Shown: piece by piece, positions 33,880 to 42,463 of the stretch | How positions within the stretch are numbered: the first letter of the stretch is position 1 | How the letters are laid out: each line of letters starts with the position of its first letter | DNA from: Paludibacteraceae bacterium | GTDB taxonomy: Bacteria > Bacteroidota > Bacteroidia > Bacteroidales > Paludibacteraceae | Assembly: GCA_028694915.1 (NCBI GenBank) | Contig: JAQVJY010000006.1 | Location: 60,356 to 124,355, forward strand | Direction of reading: 5' to 3' | Length of the DNA stretch: 64,000 bases | The notes under the pieces: model-generated | Told to the model about the DNA's origin: nothing | The model's database searches: none | The model's input: only the letters and a program-made list of their open reading frames with translations | Program-made: the position numbers and the translations under genes

Positions 33880-34758
33880 ATGGAACGCAAAAAAATAGTA
33901 TTTATCGTTAATCCGAAATCGGGAACCTTGGGCAAAACCAATTGGATTGCTATTTCTACTAAAATGTTGGCACAAGAGTTCGATCTTGAATTTCAATACA
34001 CCACACATCGTGGACACGCTTGTGAGTTAGCTCAAAAAGCGGCAGCCAACAAAGTTTCTGTTGTAGCAGCCGTAGGTGGTGATGGCACCGTTAACGAAAT
34101 AGCAAGTGCATTGATTCATACAGATACGGCTTTAGCCATTCTTCCGCTCGGTTCTGGCAATGGATTAGCGCGAGATTTAGGCATTTCTACCCTCCTGCCG
34201 TTTAGCGCTGTAGAGGCTATTAAAAAAGGTAAAACTATACAAATTGATTATGGTACAGCCAATGGCGTTCCATTTTTCTGTACCTGTGGTGTGGGATTCG
34301 ACGCACATATTAGTCGTATTTTTGCCACCAATAAAAAACGTGGATTTTGGAATTATGTTATTCTTGCTATTCGTGAATATTTTCGTTATAAACCCGTAGA
34401 ATGCACACTCGAATATGATGGGAAAACGGAAAAGAAAAAAGCCTTTATTGTGAATTGTGCTAATATTCAACAACTTGGAAATAATGCTTACATAGCACCT
34501 AAGGCTAATTATACTGACGGTTTATTAAATGTAACAATTCTTAAACCATTTGGATTAATTGGTGCTGTACGCTTAGGTACATTCTTATTTTTACGACAGA
34601 TTGACAAAATAAAATATGCCGAAACATTTGAATGTGAACGATTGGTGCTAAACATTCCTACCGATACACCATTTCATTACGATGGTGAGGCTGCCAAAGT
34701 GCCTACTCGCATAGAAATAGAAGCTGTTAAGCTTGGTTTAAAGGTAATAGTCCCATAA
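33880..34758 (+). CDS. Diacylglycerol/lipid kinase family protein
   Basis: A 292-residue YegS/DgkB-type lipid kinase. The ATP site GGDGTVNEIAS (near 66-76) and the family block LPLGSGNGLARDLGI are present, and the C-terminal part matches YegS-like proteins (NNAYIAPKANYTDGLLNV). It phosphorylates diacylglycerol, ceramide-type or related lipids; given sphingolipid synthesis in this organism, a sphingoid substrate is possible but not shown. Cytoplasmic, membrane-associated. It follows prfB by 27 bases. Confidence 0.85.
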   Translation: MERKKIVFIVNPKSGTLGKTNWIAISTKMLAQEFDLEFQYTTHRGHACELAQKAAANKVSVVAAVGGDGTVNEIASALIHTDTALAILPLGSGNGLARDLGISTLLPFSAVEAIKKGKTIQIDYGTANGVPFFCTCGVGFDAHISRIFATNKKRGFWNYVILAIREYFRYKPVECTLEYDGKTEKKKAFIVNCANIQQLGNNAYIAPKANYTDGLLNVTILKPFGLIGAVRLGTFLFLRQIDKIKYAETFECERLVLNIPTDTPFHYDGEAAKVPTRIEIEAVKLGLKVIVP

Positions 34759-34779
34759 AAATGCCAATTGGTCGATAAA

Positions 34780-34811
34780 TTGTTATTCAAACAAAATAAT
34801 TTGTACTTTTG
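34780..34811 (+). promoter_or_regulatory. Promoter of the VTC/DUF4956 gene cluster
   Basis: TTG (34780-34782), 21 bases, TACTTTTG (34804-34811): a good Bacteroidetes promoter 38 bases before ATG 34850. Confidence 0.65.
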
Positions 34812-34849
34812 CACCCTATTTTCTTACAAATCGTCATCAAATTTAGTCA

Positions 34850-35269
34850 ATGAAACGTAAACTTGTATTTTTAACCACTTTTTTAGCCATGGCTTTAGTT
34901 GCTACTGCTCAACTTAGCCCTGAAACGTTGGCAAAACGTGCAAAACGCAAAAATCTCACTGTCAAAGAATGGAATACGGATGCGAAATCGAAAACCCGTT
35001 GGCTCGACCACTTAACCGTATACGATGAAGAAGGTCGTAAAATAGAGGAAATTGAATATGCCACGTATGGTCAACGTGAACGTATTACATTTGAATACAA
35101 TGCCAATGGAAAAATTGAAAAGGAAGTTGTTTACGACGATCGCAATAAGCCTATACGCATTCGTAAATATGAATACAATGCCGACGGAACCAAGAAAAAA
35201 CAATTTAATTACCTTCCTAGTGGCAAATTAGCTACGGTAAAAGTGTTTGAATACATGTTCTCAGATTAA
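34850..35269 (+). CDS. Small secreted protein with YD/MORN-like strand repeats
   Basis: A 139-residue protein with signal peptide MKRKLVFLTTFLAMALVATA. The mature part has repeated beta hairpins of the kind Y-x-x-x-G-x-x-x-x (YDEEGRKIEEIEY, YNANGKIEKEVVY, YNADGTKKKQFNY, LPSGKLATVKVF), resembling MORN/YD repeat proteins. It probably sits in the periplasm. I do not recognise a named family. It is the first gene of a rightward cluster with the VTC, DUF4956 and outer-membrane-barrel genes (14-base gap to VTC), and shares their promoter. Confidence 0.65.
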   Translation: MKRKLVFLTTFLAMALVATAQLSPETLAKRAKRKNLTVKEWNTDAKSKTRWLDHLTVYDEEGRKIEEIEYATYGQRERITFEYNANGKIEKEVVYDDRNKPIRIRKYEYNADGTKKKQFNYLPSGKLATVKVFEYMFSD

Positions 35270-35283
35270 ACAGTGTTACTTAC

Positions 35284-36069
35284 ATGACACACGATTTGCT
35301 ACTAAAATTACCAGCACTAAAACGTCTGGAAACCATTGATTTATCTGAAATGAAAGCGATAAAATTAATGAACCGCATTGACACGAAATACATGGCCAAT
35401 GTCGGTATGCTTAATCGTTTGTTAGAACTTGCATCGCCTAATTATCGCATTCAAGAGGTTGAAAATGAAGTTATAAGCAGTTATGACACCATCTATTATG
35501 ATACGCCCGACTGCGATATGTATTTGTTGCACCACAACCGCCATTTACAACGACAAAAAATAAGAACGCGTACTTACATTGCATCACAATTATCGTTTTT
35601 AGAAATCAAAAATAAAACGAATAAAGGGAGAACCAAGAAGATACGTACCAAAATAGATTCGACTCTGTTTCCCGATTTTAGGAGTAACACAGATGCAAAT
35701 AGTTTTATAGAACTACATTCGCCCTACAATCCTGTGCATTTGCTGCCTCAAGTATGCACTTCGTTTGATCGTATTACGTTGGTAAATAAGAATAAAACCG
35801 AGCGATTAACCATTGATACCAACTTGCGATTTGAAAATCTGACAACACATCATACGTCGGTACTCAATCAATTAATGATTATTGAATTAAAACAAGATGG
35901 CTTGTGTGAATCGGAGATGAAACAGATTCTGCAGAAGTTACGTATCGTATCTGGAAGCGTCAGTAAATACTGTGTGGGTATGGCACTCACCAATCCAGGC
36001 ATAAAAACCAACCGATTCAAACGCAAATTACACATTATCGAAAAAATAGAACAAACGTCTAATACTTAA
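35284..36069 (+). CDS. VTC domain protein (polyphosphate polymerase-like)
   Basis: A 261-residue VTC domain protein. In yeast Vtc4 this tunnel-shaped domain makes polyphosphate from ATP. Conserved basic and acidic tunnel residues are visible: MNRIDTKYM, LQRQKIRTRTY, FLEIKNKTNKGRTKKIR, LTIDTNLRFENL and IIELKQDG near the C-terminus (the metal-binding Glu). Length matches the bare catalytic domain. It is followed by DUF4956 after 5 bases, a known pairing. No signal peptide, so cytoplasmic. Activity in bacteria is inferred from the yeast enzyme. Confidence 0.82.
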   Translation: MTHDLLLKLPALKRLETIDLSEMKAIKLMNRIDTKYMANVGMLNRLLELASPNYRIQEVENEVISSYDTIYYDTPDCDMYLLHHNRHLQRQKIRTRTYIASQLSFLEIKNKTNKGRTKKIRTKIDSTLFPDFRSNTDANSFIELHSPYNPVHLLPQVCTSFDRITLVNKNKTERLTIDTNLRFENLTTHHTSVLNQLMIIELKQDGLCESEMKQILQKLRIVSGSVSKYCVGMALTNPGIKTNRFKRKLHIIEKIEQTSNT

Positions 36070-36074
36070 CTATT

Positions 36075-36806
36075 ATGATTCAAACAGAACAGTATCCTGA
36101 ATTTGATCCTAGTATTGCCAAGGAATTTGGTTTTACGGATACATCCACCACACTCGATTTTTTAGGTGTTCCACTTTTTGAAGCCGACAGCATTTTCAAT
36201 TTATTGATTCGCTTCGGATTCAACTTATTAGTTTGCTGGATTTTAGTTCACTTTTTCTATTACAAAAAAAGTCAACGTCGTGATTATTACGTGACCTTTA
36301 TCCTATTCAGTACGACCATGTTTCTGCTCATTTTCTTGATGGAAAATGTGAAACTACAAATCGGTTTTACGTTAGGTTTATTTGCCATTTTTGGTATGAT
36401 TCGTTATCGTACTGAAACGGTTCCTATTCGTGAAATGACCTATTTGTTTGTAATTATTGGCGTATCAGTTATCAATGGTTTGGCTATGACCGTGAGTTAT
36501 GCAGAATTGGTATTGACCAATTTTTTATTAATCGCACTCACATGGGTACTCGAAAATCAGAAGATTTTAAAACACACTTCAACCAAATTAGTGTTGTACG
36601 AAAAAATTGAACTGATTGTACCTGAACGGCGTGCTGAATTGATGGCGGATTTGGAAAAACGCACGGGTTTACAGATTGAAAAAATTGAAATTGGTCATAT
36701 CGACTTTTTGCGTGATGTGGCTTATATCAAATTGTATTATATACTTGGTAAAGGCGAACATAACAGCATTGACGAAGTAACAAAACCTAATCAATATATT
36801 GGTTAA
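36075..36806 (+). CDS. DUF4956 membrane protein
   Basis: A 243-residue inner-membrane protein with about four hydrophobic helices between residues 40 and 155, including the DUF4956 signature FGMIRYRTE and PIREMTYLF. The C-terminal 80 residues are cytoplasmic, charged and helical. It sits directly behind the VTC gene (5 bases) and overlaps the next frame's earliest start. DUF4956 with VTC is a recurrent pair; a role in exporting or anchoring polyphosphate synthesis has been suggested by context only. Confidence 0.82.
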   Translation: MIQTEQYPEFDPSIAKEFGFTDTSTTLDFLGVPLFEADSIFNLLIRFGFNLLVCWILVHFFYYKKSQRRDYYVTFILFSTTMFLLIFLMENVKLQIGFTLGLFAIFGMIRYRTETVPIREMTYLFVIIGVSVINGLAMTVSYAELVLTNFLLIALTWVLENQKILKHTSTKLVLYEKIELIVPERRAELMADLEKRTGLQIEKIEIGHIDFLRDVAYIKLYYILGKGEHNSIDEVTKPNQYIG

Positions 36807-36810
36807 TCAG

Positions 36811-37596
36811 GTGAAAAAAGTACTTCTCATAACAGGCATTAGTCTATTATCTGTAACCACGATAGCACAAACACGCATCGAATCAGATACCACTCAAACC
36901 GATATGACAACACGTATCGGTTTTGAAATAAATCGTGATTTATACCGTGGATTATCATTGAGTTGGGAAGAAGAAGCGCGTTTTAAAAACCTATCAACCG
37001 AATTTGATCGTCTCTACTCTACTTTAAATTTGGGCTATCGCGTAAACGATTATTTCAAGGTTGGAGCTGGTTATACGTTGGCCTTAATTTGGCACGACGG
37101 AAAGAAGAAAACCAATTACGAAAAATATTTAGATGTCAGACACCGCATTAACCTCGATTTTATAGGAAACTATCGCGTTGGTGCTTGGAAATTTACATTA
37201 CGCGAGCGTCCTGTTGTGACTATTCGTACTGATGACCCCGATTTGCTCGAAAAAGCCAATCCTCAATGGAGTTTACGCTCTAAATTAATGGCCGAATATA
37301 GCATTTTTGGCAAACCGCTGAAACCGTATGCCGCCTGCGAATTATCGAATACGCTCAATGCACCAGACTATGCTAATGGTAATTACATCAATCGTATTCG
37401 TACCAATTTGGGAATTAAATGGCGACTCGACAGCCGTAGTAGCGTCGATTTTTACTACCGTTTTGATGTTGGTACCAATCGCGATATCAATATTGACTAT
37501 AAAAAAGATGATGTCACCATTAAAGCCGTATATGTAACTAACGAACGTGATTACACACACATACTTGGCGTAGTTTATATGTTTGATTGGAAATAA
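36811..37596 (+). CDS. DUF2490-like outer-membrane barrel protein
   Basis: A 261-residue outer-membrane protein. I chose GTG 36811, which gives the signal peptide MKKVLLITGISLLSVTTIA; the TTG at 36799 would add four residues. The mature part is alternating strands with aromatic ends (LSLSWEEEARFKNLS, FKVGAGYTLALIW, WKFTLRERPVVTIR, SSVDFYYRFDVG) and ends in FDWK, typical of DUF2490 barrels. It closes the VTC-DUF4956 cluster, four bases after the DUF4956 stop. It could pass the product across the outer membrane, which is inference. Confidence 0.75.
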   Translation: MKKVLLITGISLLSVTTIAQTRIESDTTQTDMTTRIGFEINRDLYRGLSLSWEEEARFKNLSTEFDRLYSTLNLGYRVNDYFKVGAGYTLALIWHDGKKKTNYEKYLDVRHRINLDFIGNYRVGAWKFTLRERPVVTIRTDDPDLLEKANPQWSLRSKLMAEYSIFGKPLKPYAACELSNTLNAPDYANGNYINRIRTNLGIKWRLDSRSSVDFYYRFDVGTNRDINIDYKKDDVTIKAVYVTNERDYTHILGVVYMFDWK

Positions 37597-37623
37597 ATGA
37601 CTGATTTATTGATATATAGAATA

Positions 37624-37654
37624 AAAAAAGGCTTTCGTTTTGAAAGCCTTTTTT
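37624..37654. terminator. Bidirectional terminator before nadD
   Basis: Thirteen-base arms (37624-37636 and 37642-37654) with a 5-base loop and A/T-runs. It lies between the convergent barrel and nadD genes and overlaps the nadD stop by two bases. Confidence 0.88.
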
Positions 37655-38219
37655 ATTGGTATAAATGATGTTCGTTGATGAATTGTAATACCTCCTCAGG
37701 AATCAAATGCGAACAGTCCTGCCCTTTCTGTAGACGTTGTCGTATGTCGGTGGACGATATATGAAACAACGGAGCGTTGATAAAACGCATTTGCGGAAAT
37801 TTGTCACTGAAAGAAGGAAAACCTTCACGTGGATAAACTACAACGCTAAAACGGCTTAAAATAGCCTCATACGATCGCCATTTATCAAACGTGACTACAT
37901 TGTCGGCACCAATCAATAATACAAACTCGTGCTGAGGATAGTGTGTTGATAAGTAATCTAACGTATGAATGGTGTAACTTGGTTTTGGTAATCCAAATTC
38001 TACCTCTGAAACGTGTATGTTAGGGCTGTTTTTCACAGCCAAACGCGCCATTTGGAGCCGTAGTTGGTCATCGAGTAAGTGCGCACTCTCTTTTAGTGGA
38101 TTGTGTGGCGAAACAATCAACCAAACTTCTTCTAAATCAGTCGTTAAAAGATAGTTGGCTAATCCAATATGCCCATTGTGAATGGGGTTAAAAGAACCAA
38201 AATACAATCCTATTCGCAT
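37653..38219 (-). CDS. nadD: Nicotinate-nucleotide adenylyltransferase
   Basis: NadD adenylates nicotinate mononucleotide on the way to NAD. 188 residues. GLYFGSFNPIHNGHIGLA carries the nucleotidyltransferase HxGH motif; VVYPREG and HISSTDIRQRL (the ISSTxIR motif) are present. Cytoplasmic. It is leftward, convergent with the outer-membrane-barrel gene and followed by the shared terminator. No AGA or AGG codon is used for its arginines by my reading, in contrast to the orphan gene upstream. Confidence 0.95.
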   Translation of the reverse strand: MRIGLYFGSFNPIHNGHIGLANYLLTTDLEEVWLIVSPHNPLKESAHLLDDQLRLQMARLAVKNSPNIHVSEVEFGLPKPSYTIHTLDYLSTHYPQHEFVLLIGADNVVTFDKWRSYEAILSRFSVVVYPREGFPSFSDKFPQMRFINAPLFHISSTDIRQRLQKGQDCSHLIPEEVLQFINEHHLYQ

Positions 38220-38264
38220 ATTGTAGATAATTAAAGAGTCTAACGGTCGCGGTTATGAGCAGTT

Positions 38265-38279
38265 GTTGTGTGTAGCTTA
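38265..38279 (+). repeat. Inverted repeat, left copy
   Basis: A 15-base sequence, GTTGTGTGTAGCTTA. Its reverse complement occurs at 39007-39021 with one mismatch. The pair brackets the orphan gene at 38285-38989. Confidence 0.7.
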
Positions 38280-38284
38280 TTTTA

Positions 38285-38989
38285 TTATGAATAATAAAAC
38301 CAATTACTTTTAAAATTTTTATCAAAATTCTCTTTACTGTCAAAGTATATCATAAATGAATCTCTTTCAAAATAGTTAAACTCATCATAATCTTTAAGCA
38401 AATTAAAATACTTTTCTGTCAAAATATCGTTAATTCCGTTTTGTATATATTGTTCAATCTGGTTGTCTGTATAGAAGAAAAATGTTGTGCCAGAAAATTT
38501 TCTATAAATAGTCCACAAATCATTGATTGCAAGCTTATCCTTAAAATCAGTTATAACACTTTCAGGAATTATTGAGTTTGCCTCATCTTTTGCAATTGGT
38601 TCAAAAGAGCCAAATGCAACAAATAAATCTTTTGTATTATATTTTTTATGAGATTTACCAAACAATCTTTTAATCATTGTTCTTGAGTCAGTAAATCGCT
38701 TGTTTACAAATCTGTCAAATTTATCGGCAATAATCTTTTGTTTTTCTGAATCAAAATTACCAAAAAATCCGTCTCTAAATTTCAATTCATCTTTTTGAAA
38801 TTCGAAAATTATCGTAAGTCTTGGCCTATCAATCTTACCTTGAATCGTATCATAATATATATTGATAACTTTTGAGTCATAAGTATTATTAATCCAATCA
38901 GCAAGTTCAATGAAATCAGTATTCATAGAGTTTTTGCCTTGCTTAATTAGTTTTGTTTCCTTATAATCTTTATCAGTGTACATTATCAT
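38285..38989 (-). CDS. Orphan protein in an inverted-repeat-bounded insert
   Basis: A 234-residue, acidic, likely cytoplasmic protein that I do not recognise. No signal peptide, membrane segment or known motif; it is rich in Phe, Tyr, Asp and Lys (FFGNF, DGFFGNFDSEK, FNYFERDSFMIYFD). Starts at ATG 38989, 38983 or 38926 (MNTDFIELADW) are all possible; the last would remove 21 residues. All nine Arg codons read as AGA (7), AGG (1) or CGA (1), whereas nadD next door uses CGN codons only. It lies between 15-base inverted repeats at 38265-38279 and 39007-39021, consistent with a mobile cassette. Confidence 0.6.
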   Translation of the reverse strand: MIMYTDKDYKETKLIKQGKNSMNTDFIELADWINNTYDSKVINIYYDTIQGKIDRPRLTIIFEFQKDELKFRDGFFGNFDSEKQKIIADKFDRFVNKRFTDSRTMIKRLFGKSHKKYNTKDLFVAFGSFEPIAKDEANSIIPESVITDFKDKLAINDLWTIYRKFSGTTFFFYTDNQIEQYIQNGINDILTEKYFNLLKDYDEFNYFERDSFMIYFDSKENFDKNFKSNWFYYS

Positions 38990-39006
38990 GATTGCGGCGT
39001 TTTTTT

Positions 39007-39021
39007 TAAGTTACACACAAC
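39007..39021 (-). repeat. Inverted repeat, right copy
   Basis: Reverse complement reads GTTGTGTGTAACTTA, matching the left copy at 14 of 15 positions. It lies 18 bases before the orphan gene's first ATG. Confidence 0.7.
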
Positions 39022-39035
39022 GTGATGCAAATGTA

Positions 39036-39069
39036 ACAAAAAAGAGCGAACATCATTAATGTTCGCTCT
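39036..39069 (-). terminator. Terminator after clpB
   Basis: Eleven-base arms (39043-39053 and 39059-39069) around CATTA, with an A-run at 39036-39043 that is a T-run on the transcribed minus strand. Confidence 0.8.
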
Positions 39070-39098
39070 ACAATATGTAAAAAATAATCGTTATTTGA

Positions 39099-41687
39099 TT
39101 AGTTTTTGTACACCAATCGTTCGCCATCGAAATCTACAATTATTGGTTTCGCATTATTCACGGTTCCCGCGATCAATTGTTTGCTTAAATCGTTCAGCAA
39201 ATATTTTTGAATAACACGTTTCACAGGACGTGCACCAAATTGTGGATCATACCCTTCTTCAGCTATAAATTGTAAAGCTTTTGGTGTTATTTGCAATTGA
39301 ATGCCACTCGTAGCCAATTGTTTTTTCAAACCGTCAAGTTGTAAGTTCACAATGCTTTCAATTTCCTTCTCGGTTAATGGCGTAAACATAATGAGTTCAT
39401 CAATACGGTTCAAAAATTCTGGTCGTATCGTCTGTTTCAAGAGTTCAAACACTTGATTACGTGTTTTTTCAATCGTTTCCTCACGATTTTCGGGCGTTAG
39501 CTGTTCAAAATTCTCGCGTATCAATTGCGATCCTAAGTTCGATGTCATAATGATAATCGTGTTTTTGAAATTCACGGTACGACCTTTGTTATCAGTCAAT
39601 CGGCCATCGTCCAACACTTGTAACAACACGTTGAAAACATCGGGATGTGCTTTTTCAATTTCATCAAACAACACAACGCTATATGGTTTGCGTCGAATAG
39701 CTTCGGTCAATTGTCCACCTTCGTCGTATCCTACGTATCCAGGAGGTGCTCCTATTAAGCGCGTAGCACTGAATTTTTCCTGATATTCGCTCATATCAAT
39801 ACGCGTCATCATATTTTCGTCGTCGAATAAATAATCGGCCAACGCTTTGGCTAATTCGGTTTTACCAACGCCCGTAGTTCCTAGGAAAATAAACGAACCA
39901 ATAGGACGTTTTGGGTCTTGTAATCCAGCACGACTTCGTCTGATGGCATCGCTCACTGCTACTATGGCATCTTCTTGACCAACAACACGTTTGTGCAACT
40001 CATCTTCGAGATGTAATAGTTTTTCGCGTTCGCTTTGAATCATTTTGGTAACTGGAATCCCAGTCCAACGGCTTACCACTTCTGCAATATCCTCAGCATC
40101 AACTTCTTCTTTGATAAGTGCACTGCCATGTTGCATGGCTTTTAGTTGTTCTTTGCTTTGAGCAATTGCCTCTTCGGCAGCCTTAATTTTTCCATAACGG
40201 ATTTCGGCTACTTTACCATAATCGCCTTCGCGTTCAGCCTTTTCAGCTTCATATTTCAACTGTTCAATCTCTATTTTTGATTGTTGAATTTTATCAATCA
40301 ACGCTTTTTCGCTACTCCATTTCGCGCGCATTTTTTGACTTTCTTCTTTCAAATTGGCAATTTCTTTACCTAATTGTTCTAGTTTTAATGTATCGTTTTC
40401 GCGTTTAATAGCCTCACGTTCAATCTCTAATTGTTTGATGGTACGTTCCATCGTATCCAACTCTTCGGGCACGCTATCTACCTCCAAACGTAATTTAGCA
40501 GCAGCTTCGTCCATCAAGTCGATGGCTTTATCTGGCAAAAATCGATCGGTAATATAACGATTTGATAACTCTACGGCTGCAATGATGGCATCGTCTTTAA
40601 TACGCACTTTGTGATGGTTTTCGTAACGTTCTTTTAAACCACGTAAAATAGAGATGGTACTCGCTTCGTCTGGTTCATTCACCATTACAATTTGGAAACG
40701 ACGTTCGAGTGCTTTATCTTTTTCAAAATATTTCTGATATTCGTCCAATGTGGTGGCACCAATAGAGCGCAATTCGCCACGAGCTAATGCTGGTTTTAAA
40801 ATATTGGCAGCATCCATGGCGCCTTCGCCTTTACCAGCTCCCACTAACGTATGTATCTCATCAATAAAAAGAATGATTTCGCCTTCGGCTTTAATCACTT
40901 CATTCACAACGGCTTTCAAACGTTCTTCAAATTCGCCTTTGTATTTGGCCCCAGCGACTAACGCACCCATATCCAAACTAAAAATCTGTTTGGTTTTCAA
41001 ATTTTCAGGCACGTCACCACGTACAATACGGTGCGCTAAACCTTCGGCAATGGCGGTTTTACCAGTACCTGGTTCACCAATTAAGATTGGGTTGTTTTTA
41101 GTACGACGACTCAAAATTTGTAACACACGGCGAATTTCTTCGTCACGCCCAATCACAGGGTCAAGTTTGCCGCTTCGTGCGCGTTCATTCAGGTTGATTG
41201 CATATTTTTCGAGTGATTGATACGTCGATTCTGCTCCTTGATCTTTCACTTTATTACCTTTACGTAGTTCTGCAATGGCTGAACGCAGCCCATTGGTAGT
41301 AATGCCAGCATCTTGCAACATCTTTTGTACCGCATTTTTTTTATCGCACAAGGCTAATAACAGGTATTCGAGCGATACAAATTCGTCGCCGTCCTTTTGT
41401 GCCAATTCTTCGGCTCGTAAAAGAACGTCGTTACTTTCGCGACTCAAATAGGGTTCTCCTCCACTCACTTTTGGAAGACCAGCCACCATGTTGTCGGTAA
41501 TAGCCGTGACCGATGCGGTATTTACAGCCAATTTACCAAATAAAAACTGTAATACATTTTCGCCTTTTTCGATTACGGCTTTTAAAATGTGTGGCGTTTC
41601 TATGGCTTGTTGACCATTTTGAGAAGCCAATTCAACTGCACGTTGAACAGTTTCCTGTGCTTTGATTGTAAATTTGTTGAAATTCAT
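39099..41687 (-). CDS. clpB: ATP-dependent disaggregase ClpB
   Basis: An 862-residue AAA+ chaperone that pulls apart protein aggregates together with DnaK. N-domain to about residue 145; first Walker A GEPGTGKTAIAEG (near 205) and Walker B ILFIDEIHTLVGAG; the coiled-coil middle domain (about 400-530); second Walker A GTTGVGKTELAKA (near 605) and VVLFDEIEKAHPDVF; sensor region ARPVKRVIQKYL at the end. Full length with no truncation. Cytoplasmic. Single gene with its own terminator. I did not recognise a heat-shock operator upstream. Confidence 0.97.
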   Translation of the reverse strand: MNFNKFTIKAQETVQRAVELASQNGQQAIETPHILKAVIEKGENVLQFLFGKLAVNTASVTAITDNMVAGLPKVSGGEPYLSRESNDVLLRAEELAQKDGDEFVSLEYLLLALCDKKNAVQKMLQDAGITTNGLRSAIAELRKGNKVKDQGAESTYQSLEKYAINLNERARSGKLDPVIGRDEEIRRVLQILSRRTKNNPILIGEPGTGKTAIAEGLAHRIVRGDVPENLKTKQIFSLDMGALVAGAKYKGEFEERLKAVVNEVIKAEGEIILFIDEIHTLVGAGKGEGAMDAANILKPALARGELRSIGATTLDEYQKYFEKDKALERRFQIVMVNEPDEASTISILRGLKERYENHHKVRIKDDAIIAAVELSNRYITDRFLPDKAIDLMDEAAAKLRLEVDSVPEELDTMERTIKQLEIEREAIKRENDTLKLEQLGKEIANLKEESQKMRAKWSSEKALIDKIQQSKIEIEQLKYEAEKAEREGDYGKVAEIRYGKIKAAEEAIAQSKEQLKAMQHGSALIKEEVDAEDIAEVVSRWTGIPVTKMIQSEREKLLHLEDELHKRVVGQEDAIVAVSDAIRRSRAGLQDPKRPIGSFIFLGTTGVGKTELAKALADYLFDDENMMTRIDMSEYQEKFSATRLIGAPPGYVGYDEGGQLTEAIRRKPYSVVLFDEIEKAHPDVFNVLLQVLDDGRLTDNKGRTVNFKNTIIIMTSNLGSQLIRENFEQLTPENREETIEKTRNQVFELLKQTIRPEFLNRIDELIMFTPLTEKEIESIVNLQLDGLKKQLATSGIQLQITPKALQFIAEEGYDPQFGARPVKRVIQKYLLNDLSKQLIAGTVNNAKPIIVDFDGERLVYKN

Positions 41688-41839
41688 AATTTATCTATTT
41701 TTAAAAGTTTTCCAAGTTTTGTTTTTGAAAACGACAAAATAAGTGCCAATGATTATTTATGTAAAATTGACAGCTAAAACGTTAATAATAAGACAAAATG
41801 ACATATTATTTTAATTCTTTTATGACTTTTAGGTACAAA

Positions 41840-41868
41840 AAAAGACGCAACTGAGAGTCGCGTCTTTT
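41840..41868 (-). terminator. Terminator after gmk
   Basis: Nine-base arms (41840-41848 and 41860-41868) with an 11-base loop; the A-run at the low-coordinate side gives a T-run on the minus strand. Confidence 0.75.
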
Positions 41869-41887
41869 AAAGTATTGGGGTATTGTT

Positions 41888-42457
41888 TTATTTATTCAGA
41901 AAATCAGATACTGCTTTTTCAGTTTCTTGTTGGGCTTTTTCCAAATTATCATTCACGATAATAAGATCAAATTCAGGCGCGAATTGCATTTCCCATTCCG
42001 CTTTACTCACGCGTTTAGCAATCATTTCTTCAGAATCAGTCGCACGATTCACCAATCGGCGGTGTAGTTCCTCCACAGATGGTGGCTGCACAAAAACCGC
42101 TAACGCCTGCTCTCCATAAAGCTTTTTAATAGATAAACCACCCTTTACATCCACATCAAACAACATGTGTTTGCCTGAATTGAGCACACGCTCCACTTCC
42201 GATTTCAACGTACCGTAAAAACAGCCATTATATACCTCTTCGTATTCAATAAAAGCGCCTTCGGTTATTTTTTGTTTGAACTCTTCTGTTGTCAAAAAGA
42301 AATATTCCACACCATGTTTTTCGGTACCACGTGGAGCACGACTAGTGGCCGATATAGAAAAGCCAAAATCGATGCCACTATGATCAATAAGATGTTTTAC
42401 AATCGTGCTTTTACCGGCTCCCGATGGTGCTGAAAATATGATGAGTTTACCTTTCAT
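41888..42457 (-). CDS. gmk: Guanylate kinase
   Basis: Gmk phosphorylates GMP to GDP. 189 residues. P-loop FSAPSGAGKSTIVKHL at the N-terminus; GMP-binding SATSRAPRGTE, GVEYFF and FIEYEEVYNGCFYGT; DVDVKGGLSIKK. Length is normal. It follows the YicC-like gene by 6 bases on the same strand, a conserved pair in bacteria, and ends at a terminator. Confidence 0.97.
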   Translation of the reverse strand: MKGKLIIFSAPSGAGKSTIVKHLIDHSGIDFGFSISATSRAPRGTEKHGVEYFFLTTEEFKQKITEGAFIEYEEVYNGCFYGTLKSEVERVLNSGKHMLFDVDVKGGLSIKKLYGEQALAVFVQPPSVEELHRRLVNRATDSEEMIAKRVSKAEWEMQFAPEFDLIIVNDNLEKAQQETEKAVSDFLNK

Positions 42458-42463
42458 AGCTCA

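Noticed and set aside
40750..41220. A 156-residue open frame on the opposite strand inside clpB.
   Set aside because: It is a shadow of a well-conserved coding region, with low-complexity Ser/Arg/Pro composition.
41733..41749. A TGGCAC / TTGT sequence on the minus strand before clpB, resembling a sigma-54 promoter.
   Set aside because: The -12 element lacks the conserved C (GT instead of GC), and no sigma-54 activator site is visible; a chance match in AT-rich DNA is more likely.
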